64,000 nt of DNA from Planctomycetota bacterium (GTDB lineage: Bacteria > Planctomycetota > UBA1135 > GCA-002686595): assembly GCA_016795245.1 (NCBI GenBank), contig JAEUIA010000027.1, positions 1 through 64,000 of the forward strand. The letters run 5' to 3'. How positions within the stretch are numbered: the first letter of the stretch is position 1; each line of letters begins with the position of its first letter. Below are positions 16,616-27,967 of the stretch, one piece after another. Below the pieces are notes generated by a model, which worked only from the letters and a program-made list of their open reading frames with translations, searched no databases and was not told the DNA's origin. The position numbers and the translations under genes are program-made.

Positions 16616-17275
16616 TCAGCGCACCGGGTCGGGTGGTCTCAGGCTCTCCGGCAAGGGTGGTCGCGAAATCGTCTGTTGCACCGCCTCGAAGAAGTTCGTG
16701 GCCCCGCGCAGGTCGGGGGCCGCGCCCAAGAAGAACGGCGGATTTCCGCCGCGCGTGGCCGGGAAACCGAAGAAGGGCCGCATGAAGAACGCGGCCTGGC
16801 CGCCCACGGTCGCACTGACGGCGAGCCAGGCGAGCATCACGACGACGACGCGGGCCGGTGCGAGCGCGTGTTCGACGAACAGCGCGCGCGCGCCGCGCGC
16901 CAGCGCGACCACGCCGCTGACGGCGATCAGCACGATGTTCAACGCCAGGAAGCGATCGTACTCGCCCAGGACCCCGTCGTCGGTCGCGCGCATCACGAGC
17001 GCGAAGAACAAGACGATCGGCGACAAGCTCGCGAGCAGGAAGCCCAGATCGCGAAACATGCGCCAGGCCGTGCGCTGCACGGCGACGAACGACAACGGTG
17101 CACCGACCGCGCGCGCGAGGATCCACCACGACAAGCTGCACACGACGGCGGTGACCGTCACGAGCAGCGGGAACTTCAGCACGTTGCGCACTGCGTAGGT
17201 TGCGCTGTGCGCGATCCCGAGTGCGAAGCCGTAGACCGCCAGGGCGGTCCACGCGGCCAGCACGTTGCGAATCAT
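16616..17275 (-). CDS. Membrane protein, function unknown
   Basis: 219 residues, five to six hydrophobic segments (for example VLAAWTALAVYGFALGIAHS, FPLLVTVTAVVCSLSWWILA, LSPIVLFFALVM). The ATG at 17275 overlaps the stop of the upstream membrane-protein gene as ATGA, so the two are translationally coupled and probably form a complex or act together. Charged residues are few and no catalytic motif is recognised. The cytoplasmic C-terminus carries FFGFPATRGGNPPFFLGAAPD. No family can be named with confidence; Yip1-like integral membrane proteins are a possibility. Confidence 0.65.
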   Translation of the reverse strand: MIRNVLAAWTALAVYGFALGIAHSATYAVRNVLKFPLLVTVTAVVCSLSWWILARAVGAPLSFVAVQRTAWRMFRDLGFLLASLSPIVLFFALVMRATDDGVLGEYDRFLALNIVLIAVSGVVALARGARALFVEHALAPARVVVVMLAWLAVSATVGGQAAFFMRPFFGFPATRGGNPPFFLGAAPDLRGATNFFEAVQQTISRPPLPESLRPPDPVR

Positions 17276-17982
17276 CTGACCAGTCCGAGGACGTGCCCCA
17301 TGCGCGCCAGCACGTAGAAGAACACGGCGTGCCACGCCATCCACATCAAGACGAACAGGAAGGCGCCGGCGGTATCGACGGGCGGCTTGCGCATCGAGCG
17401 CCACAGCTGCACCACGCCCGCGCCCAGCGAGATCCACAACAACACGTTGGACACGTCGCGCCACCCGATCTGTTTGGCTTCGCTGTCGAACGTGATCTGC
17501 AGAAACCACAGGATCGGCGCGAACCCGGCGGTGAACAGCGCAGCGGAGGCCGGGATCGTGAGCGCGAGCACGGTCGTGCTCGTGAGCTTCGCGCCGAAGC
17601 CCAGGTAGGCGCTGAACACGAAGAGACTCGGCAGGCACAACAAGGTCGAGCCCAGGTAGAAGGCCGTGACGCGCCACCACGCATCTGTGCCGAGGACGAA
17701 ACCGTAAGGCAGCGCGAACAACGCCGCGGTGGCGAGGAACACGACGGCCAGCGTCACGAGCGACGTGGAGGTCTCAAGGTTCTGGGCGACGCGCCGCGGC
17801 GAAGCCAGGACGACGTCGATCGCACGCAGCGGATTCGAGAGCGCCGCGTTCACCTCATCCGCGCGGAGCGGCTCGGGCGGCGGCACGACGGCGCGTTGCA
17901 GCGGCGGCAGTGTCGCTCCGGGTACGACGTGTTGCGGTGGCGGTGTCGAGGGAGGAACTGCGGGAGGCGGTTCGTCGGGCAT
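17272..17982 (-). CDS. Membrane protein with proline-rich N-terminus
   Basis: 236 residues from the ATG at 17982. The first 45 residues are a cytoplasmic proline-rich tail (PDEPPPAVPPSTPPPQHV), then NPLRAIDVVLASPRRVAQNL, and five hydrophobic segments (LVTLAVVFLATAALFALPYG, AFYLGSTLLCLPSLFVFSAY, FLFVLMWMAWHAVFFYVLA). The layout of a soluble tail followed by about five membrane helices resembles Yip1-domain proteins, but I do not claim the family. It overlaps the downstream membrane-protein gene by 4 bp. An upstream ATG at 18075 would add 31 basic residues that run through the hairpin 5' of the gene and look non-coding. Confidence 0.65.
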   Translation of the reverse strand: MPDEPPPAVPPSTPPPQHVVPGATLPPLQRAVVPPPEPLRADEVNAALSNPLRAIDVVLASPRRVAQNLETSTSLVTLAVVFLATAALFALPYGFVLGTDAWWRVTAFYLGSTLLCLPSLFVFSAYLGFGAKLTSTTVLALTIPASAALFTAGFAPILWFLQITFDSEAKQIGWRDVSNVLLWISLGAGVVQLWRSMRKPPVDTAGAFLFVLMWMAWHAVFFYVLARMGHVLGLVR

Positions 17983-18033
17983 GCGCTCACTCTGCCACGC
18001 GGCCCGCCTGTGTGGGAACAGGGGGTGTGGAAA

Positions 18034-18064
18034 CACCCCAGCCCGGCGCGGGCCGGGCTGGGTG
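18034..18064 (-). terminator. Strong GC hairpin downstream of metK
   Basis: CACCC(C)AGCCCGGC pairs with GCCGGGCTGGGTG across a four-base loop (13 bp with one bulged C). It lies 63 bp past the metK stop and 52 bp before the start of the next minus-strand gene. A T-run is lacking, so it could be a factor-dependent terminator or processing site. Confidence 0.5.
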
Positions 18065-18126
18065 CTCGTGTTCACGACTGCGCGGACGTCGCCCCCATGG
18101 TCCGGGGGCTGGCGCGCGCGCGCCGA

Positions 18127-19299
18127 CTACTTGCGCGCCTTGGCGGCGACGGCTTCGTTCAGGGCGGCGACCTTGTCGGTCTTCTCCCAGGGGAAGCCTT
18201 CGCGACCGAAGTGACCGTGGTAGGCGGTCTGCTCGTAGATCGGACGCTTGAGATCGAACTGCTTGACGATCGCATCGGGCTTCAAGTTGAAGACCGTTTC
18301 GACCGCAGCCGTCAGATCGAGGTCCGACACCTTGCCCGTGCCGAACGTGTCGACGCGGATCGAGAGCGGCTTGGCGATGCCGATCGCGTAGCTGAGTTGG
18401 ATCTCGCAGCGCTCGGCGAGGCCCGCCGCGACGACGTTCTTCGCCACCCAGCGCGCGGCGTACGCGGCCGAACGGTCGACCTTGCTCGGGTCCTTGCCCG
18501 AGAACGCGCCGCCGCCGTGACGGCCCATGCCGCCGTAGGTGTCGACGATGATCTTGCGACCCGTGAGGCCACAGTCGCCGTGCGGTCCGCCGACGACGAA
18601 GCGTCCGGTCGGGTTGACGTGGTAGATGGTCTTCGCGTCCAGGAATTGCGCAGGGATCACCGCCTTGATGATCTTCTCGATCACTTCGCGACGGATCGTC
18701 TCGTTGTCGACGTCCGGCGAGTGCTGCGTGCTGATGAGAGCGGTGTGCACGCGCACGGGCTTGCCGTTCTCGTATTCGACGGTGAGCTGGCTCTTCGCGT
18801 CCGGGCGCAACCAGGGCAGGACGCCCTTCTCGCGCAGCTCGGCCTGCTTCTCGACCAGGCGGTGCGAGTAGTGGATCGGGAACGGCATCAGCTGCGGCGT
18901 CTCGTTGCACGCGTAGCCGAACATCAGGCCCTGGTCGCCGGCGCCCTGTTCCTTTTCCTTGTTCGTTTCCGCCGTGACGCCCAGCGAGATGTCGGCCGAT
19001 TGCTTGCCGACGACGACCATCACGCAGCACGAGTCGGCGCTGATGCCGGAATCCTCGCTGGTGTAGCCGATGCGGCGCAGCACGCCGCGCGCGATCTTCT
19101 GGTAGTCGAGGTCCTTGGCGTTCGTGGTGATCTCACCCGCGATGACGACGAGTCCAGTCGTGGTCAGCACCTCGCAAGCGACGCGTGAGTTGGGGTCCAC
19201 GCGCAAGCACGCATCGAGGACGGCATCGGAGATCTGGTCGGAAACCTTGTCGGGGTGTCCCATGGACACGGATTCCGAAGTGAAGAGTTGTCGAGACAT
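18127..19299 (-). CDS. metK: S-adenosylmethionine synthetase
   Basis: 390 residues, full length for MetK, which makes SAM from methionine and ATP. The N-terminal [19 protein letters not shown] is the methionine/ATP-binding segment with GHPDK, and [10 protein letters not shown] and [18 protein letters not shown] are the family's other conserved blocks. The start at MSRQLF is well supported by alignment to the family. A possible -10 element and a leader of about 130 nt lie upstream. It supplies SAM for the methyltransferases of the window and is the counterpart of the SAM hydrolase. Confidence 0.97.
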   Translation of the reverse strand: MSRQLFTSESVSMGHPDKVSDQISDAVLDACLRVDPNSRVACEVLTTTGLVVIAGEITTNAKDLDYQKIARGVLRRIGYTSEDSGISADSCCVMVVVGKQSADISLGVTAETNKEKEQGAGDQGLMFGYACNETPQLMPFPIHYSHRLVEKQAELREKGVLPWLRPDAKSQLTVEYENGKPVRVHTALISTQHSPDVDNETIRREVIEKIIKAVIPAQFLDAKTIYHVNPTGRFVVGGPHGDCGLTGRKIIVDTYGGMGRHGGGAFSGKDPSKVDRSAAYAARWVAKNVVAAGLAERCEIQLSYAIGIAKPLSIRVDTFGTGKVSDLDLTAAVETVFNLKPDAIVKQFDLKRPIYEQTAYHGHFGREGFPWEKTDKVAALNEAVAAKARK

Positions 19300-19443
19300 T
19301 CGTGAAGAGGAGTATTCCGTGGGTTGCGCGAGTCAGGACGGCGGCTCGATCGCTGCGCGGTGCGCGGCGGCTGGCCGGTCCCCCACAGCATCGGACGGGG
19401 TGCCTTCCGAGCTTGTGCGGGATGGAAACGAACCCTGAGCATA
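19300..19443 (-). promoter_or_regulatory. metK leader with candidate -10 TATGCT and potential hairpins
   Basis: On the minus strand TATGCT occupies 19443-19438, leaving a leader of about 130 nt before the metK ATG. The leader contains CACCCC paired with GTGGGG around 19375-19400 and further GC-rich complementary segments. I could not match it to the conserved cores of the SAM-I, SAM-II, SAM-III or SAM-IV riboswitches, so a riboswitch is not claimed. The length is unusual in a window where many genes have almost no leader. Confidence 0.3.
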
Positions 19444-19488
19444 GCGCGCCGGGCGGATCCGGACAGCTGCGAACTTGGGAACGGCCGC

Positions 19489-20835
19489 CTAGGAGTGCGG
19501 CAGGACGCGCTCGGTGAGGGCGGCGAGGGTCAGCTCGGTCGCGCCGCGTTGGGCTTCGACCGCGGCGCGTCCGGCGCGGCCCATGCGCTCGCGCCGCGCG
19601 GGATCGGCGAGCAGCGCGGCCAGCGTGGGACCGAGCTGTGCGGGTCCGTCGATGCGCAAGGCCGCGGCGGAGCGTTCGAGCAGCGCGGCTTCGGACGTGA
19701 AATTCTGGACGTAGGGACCGTAGATGACCGCGCGCTCGAGCGCCGCCGGTTCGAGCATGTTCTGGCCCCCGTGCGGGATCAGACTGCCGCCGACGAACAC
19801 GAGATCGGCCAGACGGTAGATCGCTTCCAGTTCGCCGATCGTGTCGGCCAGACACGGGCGTCGTGGATCGACGTGCTCGCCGTTGCGCAATTCGGTCAAG
19901 CGTTGCGGGCGCACACCCGCCGCCTCCAGCGTGCGCACCAGCGCTTCGGCGCGCTCGGGGTGGCGCGGCACGATCACGAGCCGCGCGTCGCGCGCGTGCG
20001 CGAGCCAGGCTTCGACGAGCCGGCTCTCCTCGGGCTCGTGCGTGCTGCCGGCGACGATCACGCTCTGCCCGCTCGCGCCTCCCAAGAGGCGCACGAGTTC
20101 CGCCGAGCGTTCGCCCCGACCGGTGGCGAGCCCGTCGACCTTGATGTTGCCGGTGATCAGGATGCGCTCACGCTTCGCCGACAGACGTTCGAAGCGCTGC
20201 GCGTATTCCTGGTCCTGCACGCAGAAGAGCGAGATGCGGTTGAACTGCGGCAAGAGATCCTTGAACAACTTGTAGCTGGCGAAACTCTTGTCCGTGATCC
20301 GCCCGTTGACCACGGCGACTGGTGCTCCGGCCTGGTTGGCGCAGCGCAGGAAATTGGGCCAGATCTCCAACTCGACCAGCACGACGCACACCGGGTCGAT
20401 GCGCTTCAGGAAGCGCTTCACCACGAACGACAGATCGAGCGGGAAACGCACCACGGTGTGCTGCGGGTAGGTCTGGTGCGCGACGCGCAAGCCGTTCTTC
20501 GTCGTGGTGCAGATCACGATGTCGAGGTCCGGTCGCGCGCGCTCCAGATGCCTGACCAGAGCCTGCGCACCCTTGACCTCGCCCACCGAAACTCCGTGCA
20601 CCAGGATCGAGCGCCTGCCGCCGCGCGGCCGTTGCTCCAGCCCCAACGCCAGCCGCGCGCGCACCATCGCGCGGAACTCGCCGTCGACGAACGAGCGATA
20701 GATCCACCACGGCGAGGTCAAGAGGATGACGACGATCCACGCGCAGTCGTAGACTGCGTGCAGCACCCAGCGCACGACCCCCGGATTGGGGTCCGCCAGG
20801 ATGGGCGGAGGAATCGCTGCGCTTTGGTTCGGCAC
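19489..20835 (-). CDS. waaA: 3-deoxy-D-manno-octulosonic acid (Kdo) transferase
   Basis: 448 residues, GT30 family, transferring Kdo from CMP-Kdo to lipid A precursor at the inner membrane. After a membrane anchor near residues 28-45 come ILVHGVSVGEVKGA (the family's catalytic Glu region), VELEIWPNFLRC, TGNIKVDG, GSTHEPEE, and the sugar-nucleotide-binding end GGSLIPHGGQNMLEPAA. The family start is slightly extended here (AIPPPILADPNPG). This supports a lipopolysaccharide-type outer membrane. It lies 32 bp downstream of secA on the same strand and may be co-transcribed. Confidence 0.94.
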   Translation of the reverse strand: MPNQSAAIPPPILADPNPGVVRWVLHAVYDCAWIVVILLTSPWWIYRSFVDGEFRAMVRARLALGLEQRPRGGRRSILVHGVSVGEVKGAQALVRHLERARPDLDIVICTTTKNGLRVAHQTYPQHTVVRFPLDLSFVVKRFLKRIDPVCVVLVELEIWPNFLRCANQAGAPVAVVNGRITDKSFASYKLFKDLLPQFNRISLFCVQDQEYAQRFERLSAKRERILITGNIKVDGLATGRGERSAELVRLLGGASGQSVIVAGSTHEPEESRLVEAWLAHARDARLVIVPRHPERAEALVRTLEAAGVRPQRLTELRNGEHVDPRRPCLADTIGELEAIYRLADLVFVGGSLIPHGGQNMLEPAALERAVIYGPYVQNFTSEAALLERSAAALRIDGPAQLGPTLAALLADPARRERMGRAGRAAVEAQRGATELTLAALTERVLPHS

Positions 20836-20867
20836 GCGCTATCCCTCGCTGAACGCGCCGGGCCGCT

Positions 20868-23741
<2,874 letters not shown>

Positions 23742-23931
23742 GTTCGTCTTCGAGTTCTCCCCCCCGCGCGCGCAAAGCGGCGTCTGGGGGCGGACTATTC
23801 GACCAGCCGAGCGGGTCTCAGGGAAGCGTGAGCCCCCTTTGTCGCCTCCAAGCGCCGCAATTTCGAGCCAGAACCGGGTTTGACGGCACCGAGCGCGCTT
23901 CCAACCGCGGCCCGCGCCCCGCTCGCCGCCT

Positions 23932-24780
23932 CTATGAACCGGACTTCGGCGGCCGCCGCTCCAGCAGTTGACTCAGCATCGCGAACAACACCTCGCGCGC
24001 ATACGGCTTGCGCAAGAAGCCGCTCGCGCGCCGCACGCGCTTCAGATCGATCGACGACGCGGTCGCGAGCAGGACGGGCAGATCCACGAGGCGCGGGTCG
24101 GCACGGATGCGGGCGAGGACTTCTTCGCCGTCGAACTCGGGCATCGCGAAGTCGAGGATCAACAGGTCTGGGACCGGGTCCAACTGCAGCCGGTCGATGA
24201 CCTGCCGGCCGTCGTACACCGTCTCGACCACGTACCCGCGCCCGCGCAGGAGCGCCGCCAATCCGCGACAGACGTCCGTCTCGTCGTCGGCGACGAGCAG
24301 CCGCGCGCGCTTCTCGTTCTCCTTCTCGACAGCCGCAATGCCTTCGGCGATCAACAAGAGATCCGCGTTCGTCGGCAGACCCTCGCGCGCCCAGGCCGCT
24401 TCGATCTCCAGCTTGAGATTCAGGTTGTGTCGCTTGAGTTCCTGCCACGCGTCGTAGTCGGGGTTGTCGGGCCGCACGTCCAGGTCGTCGTGCGTGTCGA
24501 CCGAGAAGAAGTACTCGGCGTCGACCAGGTATTCCTGCACGACGAATTTCATGAACGGGTAGCGCGCATTGCCGAGACGCAGCATGTAGCGCTTCAGACT
24601 CCCGCTCTCCCCGGCGCGCGGCTTGTCGAAACGCTTGAACAGTTCCTCGAGGGAGTCGATGCCTTCGAAGTCTTTCTCGGAGAGGCGCGGGCGTGGAAAC
24701 GCCGTGCCCGGCCAGGCGATCTCGAGGTAGATCTGGATGGCGCGGCGCACGTGCGCCGTGGTCATGTTTTCGAGGCGCAT
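23932..24780 (-). CDS. Response regulator with C-terminal receiver domain and novel N-terminal region
   Basis: 282 residues from the ATG at 24780, which overlaps the end of pyrD by 19 bp. Residues about 1-165 form a soluble alpha/beta region rich in charged and aromatic residues (AIQIYLEIAWPGTAFPRPRL, KFVVQEYLVDAEYFFS) that I do not recognise. Residues about 165-280 are a CheY receiver domain: acidic pair LLVADDETD, phospho-acceptor Asp in LLILDFAMPEFDG, Thr/Ser in LLATASS and Lys in FLRKPY. The order, output-like region first and receiver last, is unusual. No histidine kinase is adjacent. The partner and output are unknown. Confidence 0.8.
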   Translation of the reverse strand: MRLENMTTAHVRRAIQIYLEIAWPGTAFPRPRLSEKDFEGIDSLEELFKRFDKPRAGESGSLKRYMLRLGNARYPFMKFVVQEYLVDAEYFFSVDTHDDLDVRPDNPDYDAWQELKRHNLNLKLEIEAAWAREGLPTNADLLLIAEGIAAVEKENEKRARLLVADDETDVCRGLAALLRGRGYVVETVYDGRQVIDRLQLDPVPDLLILDFAMPEFDGEEVLARIRADPRLVDLPVLLATASSIDLKRVRRASGFLRKPYAREVLFAMLSQLLERRPPKSGS

Positions 24781-25739
24781 GGCGCTTGTTGCCCCTCGTG
24801 CGGCCGCGTCGCGCGCGGAGTTGCTTGCGGAGTGCGCAGTGTGCCGATCAGCGCGTTGACGTCGTCGATCCCCGCGCTGTCGAGCAAGGCTTCGACCTCT
24901 CCCGCCAAACGGCCGACGAGCCCCGGGTCTCCGAAGCTCGCCGTCCCGATCTGCACCGCTGTACATCCGACGACCATGAACTCGAGCACGTCGTGCGCGG
25001 TCGTGATGCCGCCGCAGCCGATGATCGGGATCGATACCGATCGCGCGCACTCCCACGCGCACCGCAACGCGATCGGCTTGATCGCCGTGCCGGAGTAGCC
25101 GCCTTGCACGGTGTGGAGTCCGGGCTTGCCCGTGCGCCAATTCACTTGCATGCCGAGCACGGTGTTCACCGCCGTGATCGCGTCCGCGCCGGCAGCTTCG
25201 ACCGCGATCGCCATTTCGCTGATGCGCGAGACGTTGGGCGACAGCTTGGCGAAGATCGGCTTCTTCGTCGCGCGTTTGACCTCCTCGATCACGCGCGCCG
25301 CCATGCGCGCGTCGGTCGCGAACGGCAGCTTGCCCTCCTGCACGTTGGGGCAAGACAGGTTCACTTCGAGCGCATCGACCGCCGGCTCGTCGGAGAGGCG
25401 CGCTGCGAGTTCGACGAAATCCTCGACGCGCTCGGCGCCGATGTTCGTGATCACGCACGTGTCTTGCTCTGCCATCTGCGGCAGGAGTTCACGCACGTAG
25501 TAGTCGAGGCCTTTGTTCTCGAGTCCGATCGAATTCAAGAAGCCGGCTTCGGTCTCGCAGATGCGCGGTGCCGGATTGCCGTGGCGCGGGAGGCGCGTCA
25601 CGGTCTTGCTGACGAGTCCGCCGATCGCGCGGATATCGGCCATGTGCTGCATCTCGGCCGCGTGGCCGTAGGTGCCCGACGCGGACAGGATCGGATTGCG
25701 CAGGGCGAGCGGCGGCAGGTGAACAGCGAGACGCGCCAT
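24762..25739 (-). CDS. pyrD: Dihydroorotate dehydrogenase, class 1B type
   Basis: 325 residues of the FMN-dependent enzyme of pyrimidine synthesis. Conserved blocks: NPILSASGTYGHAAE (FMN binding), EAGFLNSIGLENKG, the catalytic-cysteine loop EVNLSCPNVQEG, IFAKLSPNV, AITAVNTVLGMQV and IIGCGGITTAHD. The Cys in the catalytic loop (instead of Ser) and the soluble N-terminus place it in class 1. Class 1B needs PyrK, an iron-sulfur subunit, which is not adjacent. The C-terminus has a 20-residue low-complexity tail (PQATPRATRPHEGQQAPC). It lies 9 bp after lspA and overlaps the response-regulator gene by 19 bp. Confidence 0.92.
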   Translation of the reverse strand: MARLAVHLPPLALRNPILSASGTYGHAAEMQHMADIRAIGGLVSKTVTRLPRHGNPAPRICETEAGFLNSIGLENKGLDYYVRELLPQMAEQDTCVITNIGAERVEDFVELAARLSDEPAVDALEVNLSCPNVQEGKLPFATDARMAARVIEEVKRATKKPIFAKLSPNVSRISEMAIAVEAAGADAITAVNTVLGMQVNWRTGKPGLHTVQGGYSGTAIKPIALRCAWECARSVSIPIIGCGGITTAHDVLEFMVVGCTAVQIGTASFGDPGLVGRLAGEVEALLDSAGIDDVNALIGTLRTPQATPRATRPHEGQQAPCASKT

Positions 25740-25748
25740 GCTCGCAAT

Positions 25749-26438
25749 CTACGCGCCCGACACAGGCTCGGCAACGGAATCGACGGCGGCGGGCTTTTCG
25801 CGCGCGAAGCTCGTGATCAACAGCACCACGGCGCCCACGGTGATGCACGAGTCGGCCACGTTGAAGGTCGGGAAGTGGTACTTCCACACGCCGAAGTACA
25901 CGTCGACGAAGTCGCGCACCGGCCCGAAGGTGCGCTCGCGGTAGTAGCGGTCCAGTTCCAGATCGCGCGCGCGCAGCAGGTTGTCGTACAGATTGCCCAG
26001 CGCGCCCGCTAGCACGAGCACGAACGCGACGACCAGCCACGGACGGGTCGCAGGCGTGCGAATCAGGAGCCACAGGAGCAAGAGTCCTGCGGCGATGCGG
26101 CCGCCGATCAGGAGGTTCGGGTAGGAATCCAGGCGCCCGAACGCGGCGCCGGGGTTCAAGGACAGCATGAACGTGAACCAGCCGTCGATGATCGGCATGC
26201 GCAGGTGGCCGTGCCCGCAATCGTCGGGCACGAGGCGACCGGCGGATTCCAGGCCTTCCATCCACGCGAACACCGCGGACTTGGACCACAAGTCGAGGAC
26301 GATGAGAGCCGCGACGAAAGCGAAGCGTGTGGCGATGGCGCGCGCGTTGGGGCGCACGAGCGGGCTCGTCGAAGTCTGCACCGGTTGCGTGGCCGGAGTC
26401 GGACCGCCGGCCGCAGGTTCTGTGGTGAGCGCGCTCAT
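25749..26438 (-). CDS. lspA: Lipoprotein signal peptidase (signal peptidase II)
   Basis: 229 residues, about 60 longer than the usual LspA because of an N-terminal Thr/Pro-rich tail (AAGGPTPATQPVQTSTSP) and a long loop. Four transmembrane helices. Catalytic aspartates are in NVADS and VRDFVDV; other family marks are SLNPGAAFG and GNLYDN. It removes signal peptides from diacylglyceryl-modified lipoproteins at the inner membrane, consistent with the many lipobox proteins in this window. It lies 22 bp after the DksA-like gene and 9 bp before pyrD. Confidence 0.94.
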   Translation of the reverse strand: MSALTTEPAAGGPTPATQPVQTSTSPLVRPNARAIATRFAFVAALIVLDLWSKSAVFAWMEGLESAGRLVPDDCGHGHLRMPIIDGWFTFMLSLNPGAAFGRLDSYPNLLIGGRIAAGLLLLWLLIRTPATRPWLVVAFVLVLAGALGNLYDNLLRARDLELDRYYRERTFGPVRDFVDVYFGVWKYHFPTFNVADSCITVGAVVLLITSFAREKPAAVDSVAEPVSGA

Positions 26439-26460
26439 GGACTGAAGAGCGCGGACCGTA

Positions 26461-26823
26461 TCACAAGAGCCCTTGTTCTTCCTTGCGCTGGCACTCGATG
26501 CAGTTGCGCGCGTGCGGAACCAGCTTGAGGCGCTCTTTCAAGATCATGCTGCCGCAGCCTTCGCACGCCCCAAAGCTGCCGCCTTTGATGCGGTCGAGGG
26601 CTTGCAGCACCTCGCGCACGGTCGATTCGTCGCGCTCGAGCAGTTCCAGGCTGAATTCCTGGCTGTAGCTGTCCGTGCCGCCCTCGGCGCTGACCTCATG
26701 CGGAACGCCGCGGTCGCCCAGGGCTTCGGCTTCCAGCCGATCGATGTCGCCCGTCAAGACGGCCAGCATCGTGCGCAAGCGCTGTTCGTAGTCCTCGAGT
26801 TCCTTCGGCGTGAGTCGCTTCAT
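26461..26823 (-). CDS. TraR/DksA-type zinc-finger protein
   Basis: 120 residues: an N-terminal coiled coil (LTPKELEDYEQRLRTMLAVL ... DRLEAEALGDRG) and a C4 zinc finger CEGCGSMILKER ... CIEC near residues 86-114, the layout of DksA/YocK/TraR proteins. DksA proper carries an acidic DxxDxA tip in the coiled coil; here the tip (EVSAEGGTDSYSQEF) differs, so a role as an RNA-polymerase secondary-channel factor in the stringent response is likely but not certain. It opens the lspA-pyrD run. A possible -10 TATACT lies about 100 nt upstream on the same strand, near 26924. Confidence 0.85.
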   Translation of the reverse strand: MKRLTPKELEDYEQRLRTMLAVLTGDIDRLEAEALGDRGVPHEVSAEGGTDSYSQEFSLELLERDESTVREVLQALDRIKGGSFGACEGCGSMILKERLKLVPHARNCIECQRKEEQGLL

Positions 26824-26995
26824 GAGTCCTGTGTCGGCCGGGAGCCTGGATGATTCGCTCGGGGTGAAAAGCCACTGGTTGTCGACCGTTTCTCACAGGC
26901 GACCGGAGTGCGGGGCGAAAAGTATAGGGAGGCCCCCACATCCCCTCAAGCGGGTCCCCTTGCAAGTTGCGCCGTCCGGGGCGACCCTGAACGGC

Positions 26996-27967
26996 ATGGC
27001 CGAGCGCGCACGCAAGGAGAGTGTGAAAGGCGCGCACGCGGCGGCGGCGCGAGCGCCCCGGGCCGCGCTGTCCGCCGAGGTCCAGGAAGGGATCGACGAC
27101 TTCCTGATCGCGCTGCGCGCCGAGGCCGGGCTCGCCCGCAACACCTTGATCGCGTACGCGGCGGATCTGCGGCGTTTTTTCACGTTCGCGGCCGAAAAAC
27201 GGCGCGTGACCCTGGCGCGCATCGACCCCGAACTGGTCGTCGACTACCTCTCGGCGCGGCGCGCGGAAGGCGCGAGTGAGGCCACGGTCGCGCGCAACCT
27301 GGCCGCGTTGCGCATGTGCTTGCGGCACCTGGTGCAGAGCGGCGCATTGAAGTCCGATCCGACGGCACTCCTGCCGGCGCCGAAATTGGCGCGCACACTG
27401 CCTGTGACGTTGTCGCCCGAGGACGTCGAAAGCCTGTTGGCTGCGCCGCGCGGCAGTGCCTGGCAGGTCGAGCGCGATCGCGCGTTGCTCGAGGTCCTGT
27501 ACGCATCCGGTGCGCGCGTGTCCGAGACCGTCGGCCTCGCAACCGACGCCGTCGATCCGTCGCTGCGCGTGGTGCGGTTGACGGGCAAGGGTTCGAAGAC
27601 GCGCATCGTTCCGCTCGGCGCGCGCGCGCGTGCAGCGCTCACGACCTGGATTCAAAACGGCCGGAGGGCGGTCTTGCGCGGCGGGCGCTCGGACCTCGTA
27701 TTCCTGACGAAGAGCGGCAAACCGCTGCATCGCAACGACGCCTGGCGCATCGTCAAGCAGTGCGCGCAGACGGCCGGACTGCACGGCGACCTCTCGCCGC
27801 ACACGCTGCGCCACAGCTTCGCGACGCACATGGTCGAAGGCGGCGCCGACCTGCGCAGCGTGCAGGAGATGCTGGGCCACGCTTCGATCAAGACGACCGA
27901 GGTGTACACACACCTCGATTCGGAGACACTGACTGCGCTGCACCGGCATTACCATCCGCGCGCATGA
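26996..27967 (+). CDS. Tyrosine recombinase of the XerC/XerD family
   Basis: 323 residues from the ATG at 26996. An N-terminal SAM-like core-binding domain (FLIALRAEAGLARNTLIAYA) is followed by the catalytic domain with all tyrosine-recombinase residues: Arg in YASGARVSE, Lys in GKGSKTR, HxxR in SPHTLRHSF, His in MLGHASI and nucleophilic Tyr in TEVYTHLD. XerC and XerD resolve chromosome dimers at dif. Whether this is XerC or XerD cannot be decided from the sequence alone; the length and housekeeping neighbourhood argue against a phage integrase. Its stop overlaps the next gene as ATGA. Confidence 0.93.
   Translation: MAERARKESVKGAHAAAARAPRAALSAEVQEGIDDFLIALRAEAGLARNTLIAYAADLRRFFTFAAEKRRVTLARIDPELVVDYLSARRAEGASEATVARNLAALRMCLRHLVQSGALKSDPTALLPAPKLARTLPVTLSPEDVESLLAAPRGSAWQVERDRALLEVLYASGARVSETVGLATDAVDPSLRVVRLTGKGSKTRIVPLGARARAALTTWIQNGRRAVLRGGRSDLVFLTKSGKPLHRNDAWRIVKQCAQTAGLHGDLSPHTLRHSFATHMVEGGADLRSVQEMLGHASIKTTEVYTHLDSETLTALHRHYHPRA

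Noticed and set aside
19370..19440. Plus-strand GGGGTGCCTTCC resembling the 3' part of a SAM-I riboswitch
   Set aside because: It is on the strand opposite to metK, the other conserved elements of SAM-I are missing, and no plus-strand gene follows.
25746..25751. TAGATT as a -10 element for pyrD
   Set aside because: The TAG is the lspA stop codon and the genes are only 9 bp apart, so the match is probably chance within an operon.
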